Shown: positions 7,001 to 17,760, counted from the first letter of the stretch. The stretch: DNA of 25,708 bases from Selaginella moellendorffii (GCF_000143415.4 NW_003314487.1:3068-28775), one strand, 5' to 3'. Program-made: numbers and translations. Notes: generated by a model not told the origin, from the sequence alone.

Positions 7001-7921
7001 TGTAAGCCTCAAATTTTTCCTTTCCAATTTGCTAGCTTACCTCGTCTATCCGACCAACACTCCCTTGGTTTTTGCTAAGTTCCTTCGCCAAGGTTCCCGT
7101 CTATTGTACCAGCTCCTACTTGGTCCTACTTGGTTTCAAGTACTCACTGCACGAGCAATGGAGCATTAGCCATCCATCCATGGATTCCCAAATCTCTACC
7201 AATCCCCCTCCCCAGGTTAGACTGGGCTTAAGGTTCAGCTATGCTCCCTACAGGCACAAGCAGCCAAGCACACTAAACCCCTAGGTTCCTAACATCCCTT
7301 GGTACAACTAGACTTGATCATGGGACCCTCTAAATCCCAAACCTTGGGTGCAACACTTGCTTCAGGACACTGGGGCAAAACACCGTGGCCTAACAGCTTG
7401 GTATAGGTACCTCTACCCCTCCACTTCCATCCTGAAGTGAAGGCCCAAGCCCCTAGAAAGGGCAAGGACCGATGAGCCACAAGGTACTCAAGTGGGGCAC
7501 CACTCCACATAAGTCGGGAGCACCGCAATCGGTTTCCCTTTTGAGAGTGGGAGTTGCTTTTGAGCACTTCCTTGAGTGGCCCTTCCGACACCACCCGAGT
7601 CCATGCTCACTCCCCGGCCCCAGTCTCAACCTCAAGCTAGTTTGGAAGCACCACTGGAGAGTTCCTTCAAGACTGGTTCCTGGACCTCACTATCCCTACT
7701 ATACTTTTGGAACCCCCCTGGGAGATACACGCTTTGGGCTTTTACCCCTTGACTTGACCTGTATTAGTACTCGGACTCGATCTCAAACTCGATCTCGGAC
7801 CTGACTTTGGACTTAGTCTTGGACTCGATCCCATGGTCCCATCCGATGAACTCTTTGTCATTTTGGTCATGCTTTCGGGGATCCTTTAGCCTATGACACC
7901 TCGGGGAGTTGGTTCCTTACA
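7001..7921 (-). repeat. Element B 5' LTR (about 921 bp)
   Basis: On the minus strand it runs from TGTAAGGAACC (7921) to GGCTTACA (7001), with TG...CA ends, directly outside the PBS. The length agrees with element A's LTRs. It contains the conserved LTR core (about 7686-7745) and a GA/TC-rich stretch (about 7755-7815) resembling the sequence next to the minisatellite at 17756-17875. Short open frames inside it on either strand have no coding character. Confidence 0.75.
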
Positions 7922-8499
7922 CCAGTCTTCCAAAACCTGATAGTCCCGCATGCCTTTGAAGTTGGGTGGTTTCAGAGGCTTGAACTTTGAAACTTGTGCA
8001 ACCGAGGGCGGTTGCAGAACTTCATCATCCTTAGAACTTAAAGAGGAGTCTGGTTACTTAAGCTTAGCTAGTTTAGCTACCTCAACATCTTTCTTCCTCT
8101 TCTTGTTCTCCTTCTTCAATTTCCGAATCTCCCTTCATAAATTCTCAATCTCAACTTCCTGAGCCGTACGCTACAACGCTGTAGCATCTGGCTCTTCCTC
8201 TTCTAACTCAGCCTTACCCTCTTCTGCAGCATCTCTAGCAAGAGTTTCCTCCTCTCAATTTGCCCGTCTAGATGTTTCAGCATCATCAACACAGTTCATT
8301 TTTACCATCCCGCTAGCTACATGCATGTCTCTATCAGTAACTGAACATGCTTACAACATTCTTACCAAATGGTGCAATCCAATTAATCCTACATAGGTCG
8401 CTTCGGTTCTACTAGAAAAGTCTCTACATATGCAACTTGAGTTAGAAAATCCAACACAAGTTGGATAGGAATCGCTAAGACAATTCTTGTGATACCAAA
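7922..8499 (-). mobile_element. Fragment A': gag N-terminus, leader and PBS of a tandem element-A copy
   Basis: This stretch is colinear and highly similar to 14356-14932 of element A: gag residues from the QVLEDW region back to the start codon near 8300, the leader, and a PBS (8486-8497) two bases from the LTR. It joins the far side of element A's 3' LTR, as expected if two elements share that LTR. The gag frame has several stops. The left end is cut exactly at element B's LTR. Confidence 0.75.
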
Positions 8500-9422
8500 T
8501 GTAGTGCATCTGAATTTGGAGCCGAACTCCAAGCCTATTGCACTACAAAACGAGGGTCTGGTACAATCCCACGAGCACCAGCTCCCTGTATCCAGCACCT
8601 ACATGCAAAATGGTGTTAGCAAAGTCTAGCACAATTGTGGCATATTGGTGGCCTAACGTGAGGAGGAGGGTACCCCACCAACTAGAGTAGTGTGGAGCTT
8701 GGGCTTAGACCAAAGCTGGACACAGAACAAGGAGCGACACAGCCCAGCGGGAGCCAAATTAATATTTCAGATGGTTGGACATGCAATCCAACCACTATCC
8801 CTACTATACATTTGGAACCCCCCATAGCTCCCCCCCCCCCCCTTGAGGGACACATGCTTTAGGCTTTCACCCCAAGCCTCCCTTAGTACCAGAAGTTAAT
8901 CTCTGGGACAAGTCCGAAACTTACCAAATAGGGAATGGCGTTAGATTGCGAATTTAGACACGGGACAAACACCATTATGTTCAGGCTAATCTCTACATTC
9001 CGTAGATATCCTAAATGAGTGGATCTAGACACTTTCCATAAATAGCATTTGGGACCGAAATGAGACTAACACAAATGGCATGATAGCGAGGGTGTTTGGC
9101 AGACATGGTAAACTATCATCTAGCAAATATTGAGGAACTAGTCTCAAAATCGCGGGGGTTCCCAACACTAGCAAGTGCAAGTCAGTATCATGAGTTTCTC
9201 GTCACCGTGTGAAGTATGCTTGACTTAATGACAACTTAGGATTTCCTTCCTTAGTGCCCTTAAGATCTAAGTGCACATGTGCTTACCAGTTTCTCAACTA
9301 GCTTGGGTGGAGACCATAAAGGGAACCAGCAGTATTGACCTCCTGCCGTCGTGGCAATAAGGAGAGAGTGTCCGTAAGGACTAGCTGACAAGTATCTTTC
9401 AATACCCAAAGTCACATTCGCA
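8500..9422 (-). repeat. Element A 3' LTR (923 bp)
   Basis: Very similar to 14933-15862 across its length. Both copies end at TCGCA on the plus strand and both start TGTAG. Contains the LTR core near 8793-8870 with a long C run (around 8830-8842). Confidence 0.85.
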
Positions 9423-9438
9423 ACACTCTCCCCCCCTT
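9423..9438 (-). other. Element A polypurine tract
   Basis: The minus strand reads AAGGGGGGGAGAG followed by TGT, immediately before the LTR start TGCGAATG. Its position next to the 3' LTR fits plus-strand priming. Confidence 0.7.
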
Positions 9439-10035
9439 GGGGAAGATCAACATCCTCGTTGATGCATACCCAAGTCTAGCAAACCGTCAAGGAAACAACT
9501 CCAAAAGTTCACAGAAAGCACACTATATGGGAAACACACTGACTTAAATGATTTATGGAACGACCTCTCTTCTATGTCCAAAGACGTTAAGACTCAGACA
9601 CCCTTCAGCCGTCACCGACAAGGAAATTACTAATGGAGTTAGCCACCCTTGCTGCTCTGAGTACCACTCGGCTTACAAAGGAATGATACATCCCTGCCCA
9701 CAGGGATATAGGGAGAAGGCTAGAGACCCAACTTCCCCTGAGCAAGAAATCAACCCCGTCAGGAAGATTTAGACAAGTATTATAAATTGGCAGATTAAGT
9801 TGTTTACACCACCACACCCCTTTTTCCAAAAGTGAGTCATCGAGAGAGAGGTGAGGAGTTGTGATCAGTCTATAATAGGTATCTCCATGGTTATGGATTG
9901 GACCCATGGACCGAACTGTCGAAGTCAGCCTGCCAAAACTGACCCAAGTACTAACGAGCGAGAGAAATGACACTTTAATTTATAGAAATATATTACTGTA
10001 TTAAGTTGCAAGATTAATTACAAGGTTTACAAAAG
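9439..10035 (-). other. Element A 3' untranslated region
   Basis: About 600 bp between the pol stop and the PPT. Open frames at 9548-9772 (+) and 9605-9973 (-) overlap and show no recognisable domain; I see no gene here. Confidence 0.5.
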
Positions 10036-10320
10036 CTATTTTTTATTACGATTCTCATACTCTGTGACAAGCTCAGAAGCACATATAAGATTCCTAAGAG
10101 GTTCCCAAGTTGATTCACAAGATGGGTAACCTTTCCACTTAACTAGATATTCCTTCACACGACCACCACGTGCCTTACAAGACAAAAGGATAGCCTCAAC
10201 TTCATACTCTAATTCACCATCAATAACATTCGGAGCTGGATGAACATCCCTAGAGCGGCCAAGATCCTCATGATATGGGGCCAGTAAACTGACATGAAAC
10301 ACATCATGAAGTCTAGACAT
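10036..10320 (-). pseudogene. Element A integrase tail and chromodomain
   Basis: Minus strand, 94 codons from MSRLHDVFHVSLLAP (the GPY/F-to-chromo junction) to the chromodomain: YEVEAILLSC, EYLVKWKGYP and STWEPLRNL. Chromodomains in this retroelement class guide integration toward marked chromatin. Upstream, a TAG near 10340 (after YQ, before DIPQE) cuts it off from the integrase. The domain itself looks intact, ending in TAG. Confidence 0.9.
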
Positions 10321-10427
10321 CTCTTGTGGAATATCCTACTGATAGGATACATCACCAAGTCGTTTCAACACTTGATAGGGTCCAATATATCTTGGTAATA
10401 ATTTCCGAGATAAAGATCCCTTAATGT

Positions 10428-11345
10428 TCAAGTTCTAGGAAGATAGCCACACCGGATCTCCCACATGATAGGATACATCCTAACGATGCTGATCCTTATC
10501 ACGTCGATACCTATCCTGAGCTTTGCCCATCGCCTCAGTAGCTCTAAACCAACCTTGGCGTAGCTGCTCCGCATAAGTCTCAATGGCCGGGACCAACACT
10601 TCAGACATTGGTTTTGGTACAACAATCTGTTGAGGAACCCCACGAGCATTACCTTGCAGCATCTCTCATGGAGAACAGCCTATAGCGCTATGAAATGTGT
10701 TTTTATAACAGATTTCTGCTATAGCAAAATGCTCAACCCAGTCACGTTCGTCCACCGCAACATAGTACCGCAGATAATCTTCAACTTGAGCATTCACACG
10801 TTCGGTCTACCCATCAATCTGAGGATGATAAGTGGTACTAAACTTCAACTTGGTACCAAAAAACTGAAATAGGGTGCCCCAAAACTTCCCCGTAAACCTC
10901 AAATCTCTATCTGAAATCATCTCTTCAAGAAGACCATGAACCTATACTACTTCATGGAAGAAGAGCTTTGCTGCTTATTTTGCATTCACTGTTCCCACAG
11001 TTGGAATGAAGTGTGCAATCTTCCACAACCCATCCACAACCACCATGAAAGTATCATAACCCTTAGACTTTAGCAAGAAAGTGATGAAATCAAGTGTCAC
11101 ACTCTGAAATGGCCATGCCGGTGCTGGAATGCACTGCAACTTCCAAGCCTGCTTCTCAGCTCTACACTTACATTGCTGGCATATAGGGCAGGAATGAACA
11201 TAATCCGCTACATCACCTTCCATACTAGACCAGAAAAATCACTTTTTCAATGAAGCTAGAGTCTTTCACTTTCCACCATATCCCGCTGCTGGAACATCAT
11301 GATGTTCCCATAGAAACAACTGTTGCAGATCCTTAGAGGGAAGAT
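10428..11345 (-). pseudogene. Element A integrase
   Basis: On the minus strand: an HHCC zinc-binding region (EHHDVPAAGYGGK to CPICQQCK, about 11310-11160), then the catalytic core with LDFITFLL and VVVDGLWKIAHFIP (first and second acidic positions). The C-terminal half follows with SDRDLRFTGKFWG and PQIDG-stop-TERVN near 10805, where TAG replaces the family's Gln. Other stops: two TGA around GGK-stop-KTLASLKK-stop-FFW (11270-11225), TGA after CSP (about 10664), and TGA/TAG-type breaks near 10975. Dead. Confidence 0.85.
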
Positions 11346-12030
11346 ACAATCTTTCTTGCTTATAGAATATAAGCCTATCCCGAACTGAGAAGTGAAGCTT
11401 CACATTGGTGTGGTTAGCAACTTTTGCTGCCTCGCTACCAGAGTTCTGCTTCAACAACTCCGCAGGGTGTAAGATTGCCTTCGCCAACAGATCACTTCTA
11501 TACGAAGCCCGAACATCCTCCAACCAGTCCGAACTGATTGCTAATATTGCTCGAAATTGAGCCTGATAACTCAACACATCCGGAATAATATTGTCTTTAC
11601 CAGGTTTATATATGATTTCAATGTCATATCTAGCGAGCTTCTCTTGCCAACGAGCCTGCTTTGGCGTAAGCTTAGGCTGCATAACAAAGTAGCTCAGTGT
11701 GTTACTATTTGTATAAACCTTGGTATGTCCACCCAAGTAGTGTCTCCAATGTTCCAGGGCTGACACTATAGCAAACATCTCTTTCTCATGCGTTGGCCAT
11801 CTTCATTGAGTTTCATCCAATTTCTTGGAATAGAATGCAATGGGACAACCATGTCGTCTTAGCGTAAAACCAACTGCTTTGTCACAATCTTGCTCCAACA
11901 CAGCACTAATAGCATAGCCAGATGCATCACAATACACTTTGAAGGGTTTATCAAGATCTAGGATCCCGAGAACAGGAACCGTAGTCAAGGTCTCCTTCAA
12001 CCATATAAAAGCACGCTAACAAGCCAGTAT
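11266..12030 (-). pseudogene. Element A RNase H and connection
   Basis: The minus strand reads LKETLTTVPVL, then VYCDASGYAISAVLEQD (first catalytic Asp present), KLDETQ-stop-RW with TGA at about 11804, EMFAIVSALEHWRHYL, and VYTNSNTLSYF, where the family usually has TDSNTL or TDHKSL: the catalytic Asp is Asn. KPGKDNIIPDVLSYQ follows in place of the usual NxxADALSR. Inactive. Confidence 0.85.
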
Positions 12031-12939
12031 CTACAGAAACGGAATACTACTCTTTGTCAACTCAGTCAACGGAAGAGCAATTCTTACAAAATTGCAGACA
12101 AACTTACGATAGTATCCCGCCAAACCGAGAAAGGAACGAACATCTGATACAGTGGTTGGGACTTCCCAGAACTTCACCGCTTCCACCTTCTTTGGATCGA
12201 CCTCAATCATGCCACCACCAACTATATGTCCGAGAAAGTTTACGCACAATTGACCAAAAGCGCATTTACTTTCCTTAGCATACAGTTTGTGTTCGTGCAA
12301 CTTCTGAAACACCAGCTCCAAGTGTTTCAAATGATTCTCCAACGTTTCACTAAAGACTAGAACATCATCGATATACAGGACAACAAATACATCCAAATAA
12401 TCTCCAAATATTCTATCCATCATAGTGCTGAACGTTGCCAGAACATTGTATGACCCGAACAGCATGACAAGGAACTCATAAGATCCATACCGAGTGTTAA
12501 AGGTTGTCTTCTCCACATCTTGATCTGCCACCCGTATCTGATGATACTTGGACCACAAATCAAGTCGCATGAAATACTTAACCTTTAAGAGTTGGTCAAA
12601 CAAGTCATCAATGCGTGGCAAAGGATAATTGTTTTTAACCGTGATTTTGTTGAGTGCCCGATAGTCAATACACATCCTCATGGTTCCATCCTTTTTCATA
12701 ACAAAAAGGACCGGTGCTCCATAAGGTGACTTGCTTGGTCGGATATAACCTTTGTCAAGAAGCTCCGTGAGTTGCTTCTTGAGTTCAGCCATCTCCTTGA
12801 TGTTCAATCGATATGGAGCTTTTGTAGGTGGTTTAAAACCCGGAATAATCTCAATCTGATGATCAACCTCACGGCTAGGAGGTAGCCCTAGTGAAAAATC
12901 CTTCAGGAAGATATCCTGATTCCTCGCCAACAACTCCAA
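12031..12939 (-). pseudogene. Element A reverse transcriptase
   Basis: The longest uninterrupted retroelement frame here: 302 codons on the minus strand. It carries the lead-in LLARNQDIF and DHQIEIIPG, MCIDYRALNKITVKNNYPLPRIDDLFDQL, the catalytic YIDD (VVLYIDDVLVF), GHIVGGGMIEVDP and FLGLAGYYRKF. It ends at a TAG (about 12031) just before the RNase H connection; a second TAG follows in AC-stop-RAF, where the family often has Gln. The RT core shows no missing catalytic residue. Confidence 0.92.
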
Positions 12940-13369
12940 TATCTTCTTTGGTACAGCATCAACCCCGTTGTTGATTCAAACTGAGTCACCAACACTCTCA
13001 GCTTCCATCACTTGAACCCAAAATGTCCAACATCCCTTCTTAGCTGCTTTTTGAGCGGCTCACAGTTAGGAATTTAGCATCCCAATCCTTTGAGGAGCGC
13101 TTTTGCAACTAGAAGGACACATCAGGACATCCTTCTGACTTCAATGTGATACGACTTTATCCAACACTGTAAATCCCTTTAATATATTTGTTGAATAAGT
13201 CTATACATCTAAAAATCTGGTATCTTTAACACTACCAAGTCCACTCTTTTTTTCCACTTGGATATTTTTATTAGAACATCACTCACAAACTTTCTGGCTA
13301 CTTGCCCACCTTCCACAAACCAGAAGTGCATAAGTGACATTTGCTTAGCATTCAATCCTAACAACTTAA
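12940..13369 (-). pseudogene. Element A protease C-terminus and linker (decayed)
   Basis: This joins the protease start (13370) to the RT lead-in (about 12960). Translations in this interval show several stops and frame changes, with only short stretches of plausible coding such as the run into VPKKILELLARN. Nothing else is seen. Confidence 0.5.
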
Positions 13370-13681
13370 CTAAGTTTTTGCGGATATCATGTTGTGCATA
13401 ACTCCCGTGTCAATCATTACTCGGATTTGGTGTCCATGGACAAAGCCTATTAGATACATCAACGGATCAGTTTTTGCATTGACTGCAAGAAAAGTTTGAG
13501 GAAAGTAACAAAAGTCACTCACCTCTTCTTCCTCATAGGCTGCATTGACCAACTCGTCAACCCCTTCAGCTTCACCACCACCATCTTCCCTCATGACATT
13601 AACACAAGACCTTGTCTTATGCTTGTTGGAACATTCCAAAGACCTATGTCCTAACTCTCCACAATGGAAGCAATGACCCAC
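13370..13681 (-). pseudogene. Element A gag zinc knuckle and protease start
   Basis: Minus strand, 103 codons. A CCHC knuckle CFHCGELGHRSLEC (CX2CX4HX4C, all ligands present) is followed by an acidic spacer, then IRVMIDTGVMHNMI, the retropepsin DTG active site. Gag and protease are in the same frame here, as in gag-pol fusions of this class. Confidence 0.85.
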
Positions 13682-14135
13682 ACTACCCGTTCTGCTAGGA
13701 GTAGGTTTTGCAGGTTGCTGCTGCTTGTACCCACCAGGAGGAGGAACAGAAGGCCTAGGACCAGAAGAAGCTACTAGTGGTCTCTAACCACCACCACCTT
13801 TGTTAACTGTTGCTTGTGAGCCCTCAAAGTGGAACCTGCCTTCCACCCTCTGTTTCCGATCACCTTGTTTATTCCCAAAAATTTTATTCTTGTCCAAGGT
13901 ACCAGCATACGGATGCTAATATTGTTCCATGAGTGAGTGACTAAAGGCAACTTGCTGCGCTGCCTCCTTACACTCCAGGTACGTCTTCGGCTTAAACTTC
14001 AAAATCTCATTACGAGAAAGTGAAATTAAACCCTCCAGGAAATAACTCCGAGCATCTTTGTCACTCATATTTGCAATCATAATGCACTTCTACAAATGCA
14101 TTAACATAATGCATGAGATCCCCTTGTTTCTTTAA
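13682..14135 (-). pseudogene. Element A gag middle part
   Basis: Between the gag core and the knuckle the frame is broken by stops. The composition is Gly/Pro/Gln-rich near 13690-13800, typical of the pre-knuckle part of gag. The capsid C-terminal part lies near 13900-14130. Confidence 0.5.
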
Positions 14136-14759
14136 CTACCGCAGCTCCGCGTGAACTCTCAAACCGAGATCATCCGGCAAGTATTCCTTACGGATACAAG
14201 ACCACATCTTGGTCCAACTTCTAGTCTGCTCTTTTTCAGCACACACTTGGCACCACCAAGTTTTGGCATGCTCGGTGAGAAAGGATTGCACGCATGCAAC
14301 TTTCGTACGATCATCTACGTCTACCGCTATGAAATAATTTTCCATATCGTAGACCCAGTCTTCCAAAACCTGATAGTCCCGCATGCCTCTGAAGTTGGGT
14401 GGTTTCAGAGGCTTGAACTTTGAAACTCGTGCAACTGGGGGCAATTGCAAAACTTCATCATCCTCAGATCTTGAAGAGGAGTCCAGTTGCTTAGGCTTAG
14501 CTGGTTTACCTGCCTCATCTTCTTTCTTCCTCTTTTTGTTCTCCTTCTTCAATTTGCGAATCTCCCTTCGCAAATTCTCAATCTCAACTTCCTGAGCTGT
14601 ATATTGCAACGCTGTAGCATCTGGCTCTTCCTTTTTTGACTCGGCCTTAGCCTCTTCTGCAGCATCTCTAGCAGGAGTTTCCTCCTCTCGATTCGCCCGT
14701 CTAGAGGTTTTAGCATCATCAGCACGGTTCCTTTTTACCATCCCGCTAGCTACATGCAT
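14136..14759 (-). pseudogene. Element A gag N-terminal half
   Basis: Minus strand, 207 codons. A Lys/Glu-rich start is followed by a coiled coil (EIENLRREIRKLKKENKK), a Ser/Glu spacer, KPLKPPNFRG, and the gag core with YQVLEDWVYDMENYF and AKTWW. It starts 160 nt inside the PBS on the leader side. It ends at a frame break (14136). Confidence 0.85.
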
Positions 14760-14918
14760 GTCGCTATCAGTAACTGAACATGCTTACAATGTTTTTACTG
14801 AATAGTGCAATCCAACTAATCCTACATAGGTCGCTTTGGATCCATTAGAAAAGTCTCTGCGTATGCAAATTGAGTCAGAAAATCAGACACAAGTTGGATA
14901 GGAATCGCCGAGACAATT

Positions 14919-14930
14919 CCTGTGATACCA
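14919..14930 (-). other. Element A primer-binding site
   Basis: The minus strand reads TGGTATCACAGG, two bases inside the LTR end TACA. The first eight bases match the initiator-Met PBS. Confidence 0.8.
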
Positions 14931-14932
14931 AA

Positions 14933-15862
14933 TGTAGCGCACCTAAATTTTGAGTTGAACTCCAATTTTGAGCAGCACTACGAAATGAGGGTCTAGTACA
15001 ATCCCAGGAGCACCAGCTCTCCGTATCTAGCACCTACACACAAAATGGTGTCAGACGAAGTCTAGCACAATTTTGGCATACTGGTGGCCTAACGTGAGGA
15101 GGAGGGTACCCCACCAACTAGAGCAGCATGGAGCTTGGGCTTAGACTCAAGCTAGACGCAGAAAAAGGAGCGACACAGCCCACAGCCTAGCAGGAGCCAA
15201 ACTAATATTTCAAGTGGTCGGACATGCAATCCAACCACTATCCCTACTATACATTTGGAACCCCCCACAGCTCCCCCCCCCCTTGAGGGACATATGCTTT
15301 AGGCTTTCACCCCAAGCCTCCCTTAGTACCAAAAGTTAATCTCTGGGACAAGTCCGAAACTTACCAAATAGGGAATGGCGTTAGATTGCGAATTTGGACA
15401 CGGGACAAACACCATTATGTTCAGGCTAATCTCTACATTCCGTAGATATCCTAAATGAGTGGATCTAGACACTTTCCATAAATAGCATTTGGGACCGAAA
15501 TGAGACTAACATAAATGGTATGATAGCGAGGGTGTTTGGCAGACACGGTAAGCTATCATCTAGCAAATATTGAGGGATTAGTCTCAATATCGCGGGGGTT
15601 CCCAACACTAGCAAGTGCAAGTCAGCATCATGAGTTTCTCATCACCATGTCAAGTATGTTTGACTTAATGACAACTTAGGATTTCCTTCCTTGGTGCCCT
15701 TCTGGTTTAAGTGCACATGTGTTGATCAGTTTCTCAACTAGCTTGGGTGGAGACCATAAAGGGAACCAGCAGTACCGACCTCCTGCCGTCGTAACAATAA
15801 GGAGAGAGTGTCTGTAAAGACTACCCGACAAGTATCTTTTGCTACCCAAAGTCATATTCGCA
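14933..15862 (-). repeat. Element A 5' LTR (930 bp)
   Basis: On the minus strand it starts TGCGAATATGAC at 15862 and ends GCTACA at 14933. It is the partner of 8500-9422. The LTR core is near 15236-15315 with a C run. Confidence 0.85.
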
Positions 15863-16034
15863 TTGATAATGGAAGGCCAAAATATAAAAGAAGTAGGGAT
15901 AGGGCTTGAGTGCTAACTCACCCTATTATCTAGTTCTACATGGTGGCATCTGTCACTTCTTCCTGTTCCTGAATCTCAAGATTGGAGTCTTGAGATGATG
16001 CTCCTAAATGGAAGGTTGATTTCCTATGCTCTAC

Positions 16035-16257
16035 TTTTCTCCCACAACTAAGTTGAGCTTCTCTCACTGCACTATGGCATTGGACTGCTTTGTAGCTGCT
16101 GCAGCTCTAGAAAGCTTGTCCTTGTACTTGCCAAGTTTCGACTAGAAGCATCATCATTGTGATTGCTCCTGAGTTTCTGCTGGAACTCATTGTCATCCTC
16201 CATCACAATTGGTGGCTGTTTTACCTTGAGCTGTTGGATCTCATTGTGAAGCTTAGC
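16035..16257 (-). pseudogene. Possible coiled-coil coding remnant
   Basis: The minus strand from 16257 reads KLHNEIQQLKVKQPPIVMED and then EFQQKLRSNHNDDA. After a frame shift near 16140 it reads SKLGKYKDKLSRAAAATKQ and, past a TGA, EKLNLVVGEK. Heptad-like spacing of Leu/Ile with charged residues suggests a decayed coiled-coil protein, of host or transposon origin. No family recognised; it could be chance. Confidence 0.3.
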
Positions 16258-16899
16258 ATTCTAGCAACTCTAATTCCTTGGTGTTATTGACCAAGATCTA
16301 TACAGATTGGCTAGTGCAATAGTTAGCATGAACGAGTGTTTGTTAGTCATGCAACATTCATTTTGTTCTGTTGATTATTGCTCAAGTTAGCTCTGATAGA
16401 TTTGGATGTTATTTCCTTTAGATGATATATTTGCGAGCATTTTGTTTGCCTGTCAATAATACTTTGTGTTCTTTGAGTTATCTTTTATAAATTGTTTGGC
16501 ATTCTGTCTACAATCTTTGATAGTTAAGTTTTATCATTGAGTTTTCTTGATGATACACTTGCTATTGAATTTTGTTAGATAGTGAATCCTATATTTTCCA
16601 AACATACTGATCTTGGTGGTTCCTATATTCAAATACTAGTTTATCAGATGATAACTTACCATGAATATTTAGTGTTCTAATCTAAGATTTAATCACTGAT
16701 AATTAAAACTCTAAGATATCATTGTTTATGACTCTGATATTGTCCATCTGCTAATCTTTGGGTTTGGGCCAGTATAGGCAAACTAGCTTCGGCACTTTGT
16801 GTGCATGGTGAAATCTTTAGTCATGGGGTAACTATTGTCGACTAGTCACATAACCCACCTCTCTGTCGATGTTCCTAATTCCATTAAAAAGGTGTGACC

Positions 16900-16929
16900 G
16901 TGTAAACAAATCTAACTGTCTGTTTACAC
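16900..16929. repeat. Perfect 9-bp inverted repeat
   Basis: GTGTAAACA (16900-16908) and TGTTTACAC (16921-16929) around a 12-nt loop. Confidence 0.5.
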
Positions 16930-17373
16930 AATAGTCTATCTAAACCTTACTGACAGGTTTGGTTTTTTTGCTCATGGGGGTTGGGGCCTCTGGCTTCTCT
17001 GTCTATATCCCTGTAGGCAGGGGCATATCACACTTTAGTAAGCTAGGTGACACCTAGAGCAGCAAGGGTGACTGACTCTGTTGGTCATTTCCTTGTCGGC
17101 AACGGCGGAAGGTGTTTGAGTTGGTAGTGCATCCACGTTAGACAAAGAGGTTGCCTCCTAATTATGAGACATAAAATCCCAAAGTGGAGCCAAAAGGGTG
17201 CCACATGGTAGTGGCCAAAGCAAAAGCCAAATGAGCATAACATGTTTGAACTGAAAGCTCCAACTTGAAAGGTTGAGAACGGGAGTGGAAGTCCCAACAA
17301 AATGCTCAAGGAACAAGCACAAAGCAAGCAATAAGTGAGTCTCTAGAAAAGGGACACAAGAGGACCAACACAT

Positions 17374-17760
17374 GACCCGAGATGGAGTCCAAGATGGACC
17401 CGAGATGGAGTCTGGGATGGACCTGAGATGGAGTCCGGGATGGACCCGAGATGGAGTCCGAGATGGACCCAAGATGGAATCCGAGATGGAATCCGAGATG
17501 GACTTGAGATGGAGTTCGAGATGGAGTCTGAGATGGACCCAAGATGGACCCGAGATGGACCCGAGATGGAGTCCGAGATGGACCCGAGATGGAGTCCGAG
17601 ATGGACCCAAGATGGAGTTCGAGATGGACCTGAGATGGAGTCCGAGATGGACCCGAGATGGAATCTGAGATGGACCCGAGATGGAGTCCAAGATGGACCC
17701 GAGATGGAGTCCAAGATGGAGTCCAAGATGGAGTCCAAGATGGAGTCCGAGATGGAACCG
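17374..17760. repeat. 11/12-bp GATGGA minisatellite
   Basis: About 33 copies of GATGGA at 11- or 12-nt spacing, mostly alternating GAGATGGACCC and GAGATGGAGTCC (a 23-nt higher unit), with small variants. Because the array has almost no stop codons, long frames open on both strands; these are not genes. Confidence 0.9.

Larger units (their letters stand above)
4190..7921 (-). mobile_element. Element B: Ty3/gypsy retrotransposon, 3'-truncated
   Basis: Read on the minus strand from right to left: 5' LTR (7921-7001), PBS (6997-6985), gag (6941 to about 5700), protease (about 5640-5328), reverse transcriptase (about 4930-4190). Homology stops just after the RT-RNase H connection, so RNase H, integrase and 3' LTR are missing. 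The order gag-PR-RT is the Ty3/gypsy and Ty1/copia order; the sequence around YIDD and the RT-to-RNase H connection are of gypsy type. Frames are broken by stops and frameshifts, so it is dead. Its LTR ends exactly where the gag of fragment A' is cut at 7922, which suggests B inserted into A'. Confidence 0.8.
8500..15862 (-). mobile_element. Element A: Ty3/gypsy chromovirus with both LTRs
   Basis: A structurally complete element of about 7.36 kb on the minus strand: 5' LTR 15862-14933, PBS 14930-14919, gag 14759 to about 13640, protease near 13400, RT 12939-12031, RNase H 12000 to about 11560, integrase about 11345-10430, chromodomain 10320-10036, PPT 9438-9423, 3' LTR 9422-8500. The order PR-RT-RH-INT-chromodomain identifies a chromovirus. 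Many stops and a few lost catalytic residues show it cannot move by itself. The right flank starts TTGAT (15863); no matching target-site duplication is visible on the left because the tandem fragment A' lies there. Confidence 0.9.
15863..17302. other. Flanking DNA, mostly featureless
   Basis: Right flank of element A. Apart from a faint coding remnant (16035-16257) and a hairpin (16900-16929) it is T-rich non-coding DNA, with nothing I can assign. Confidence 0.4.

Noticed and set aside
7072-7804. Frames of 60-110 codons on both strands
   Set aside because: They lie inside element B's LTR, overlap each other and have no domain.
9548-9973. Overlapping frames as an extra retroelement gene such as env
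   Set aside because: They lie in the 3' untranslated part, show no signal peptide, membrane segment or conserved motif, and overlap on opposite strands.
4190-15862. Retroelement frames as active autonomous genes
   Set aside because: Stops and frame breaks occur in every element, RNase H of A lacks a catalytic Asp, and protease of B lacks DTG.
17374-17760. CRISPR-like array
   Set aside because: Direct 11/12-nt units without unique spacers, in a eukaryotic retroelement setting: a minisatellite.
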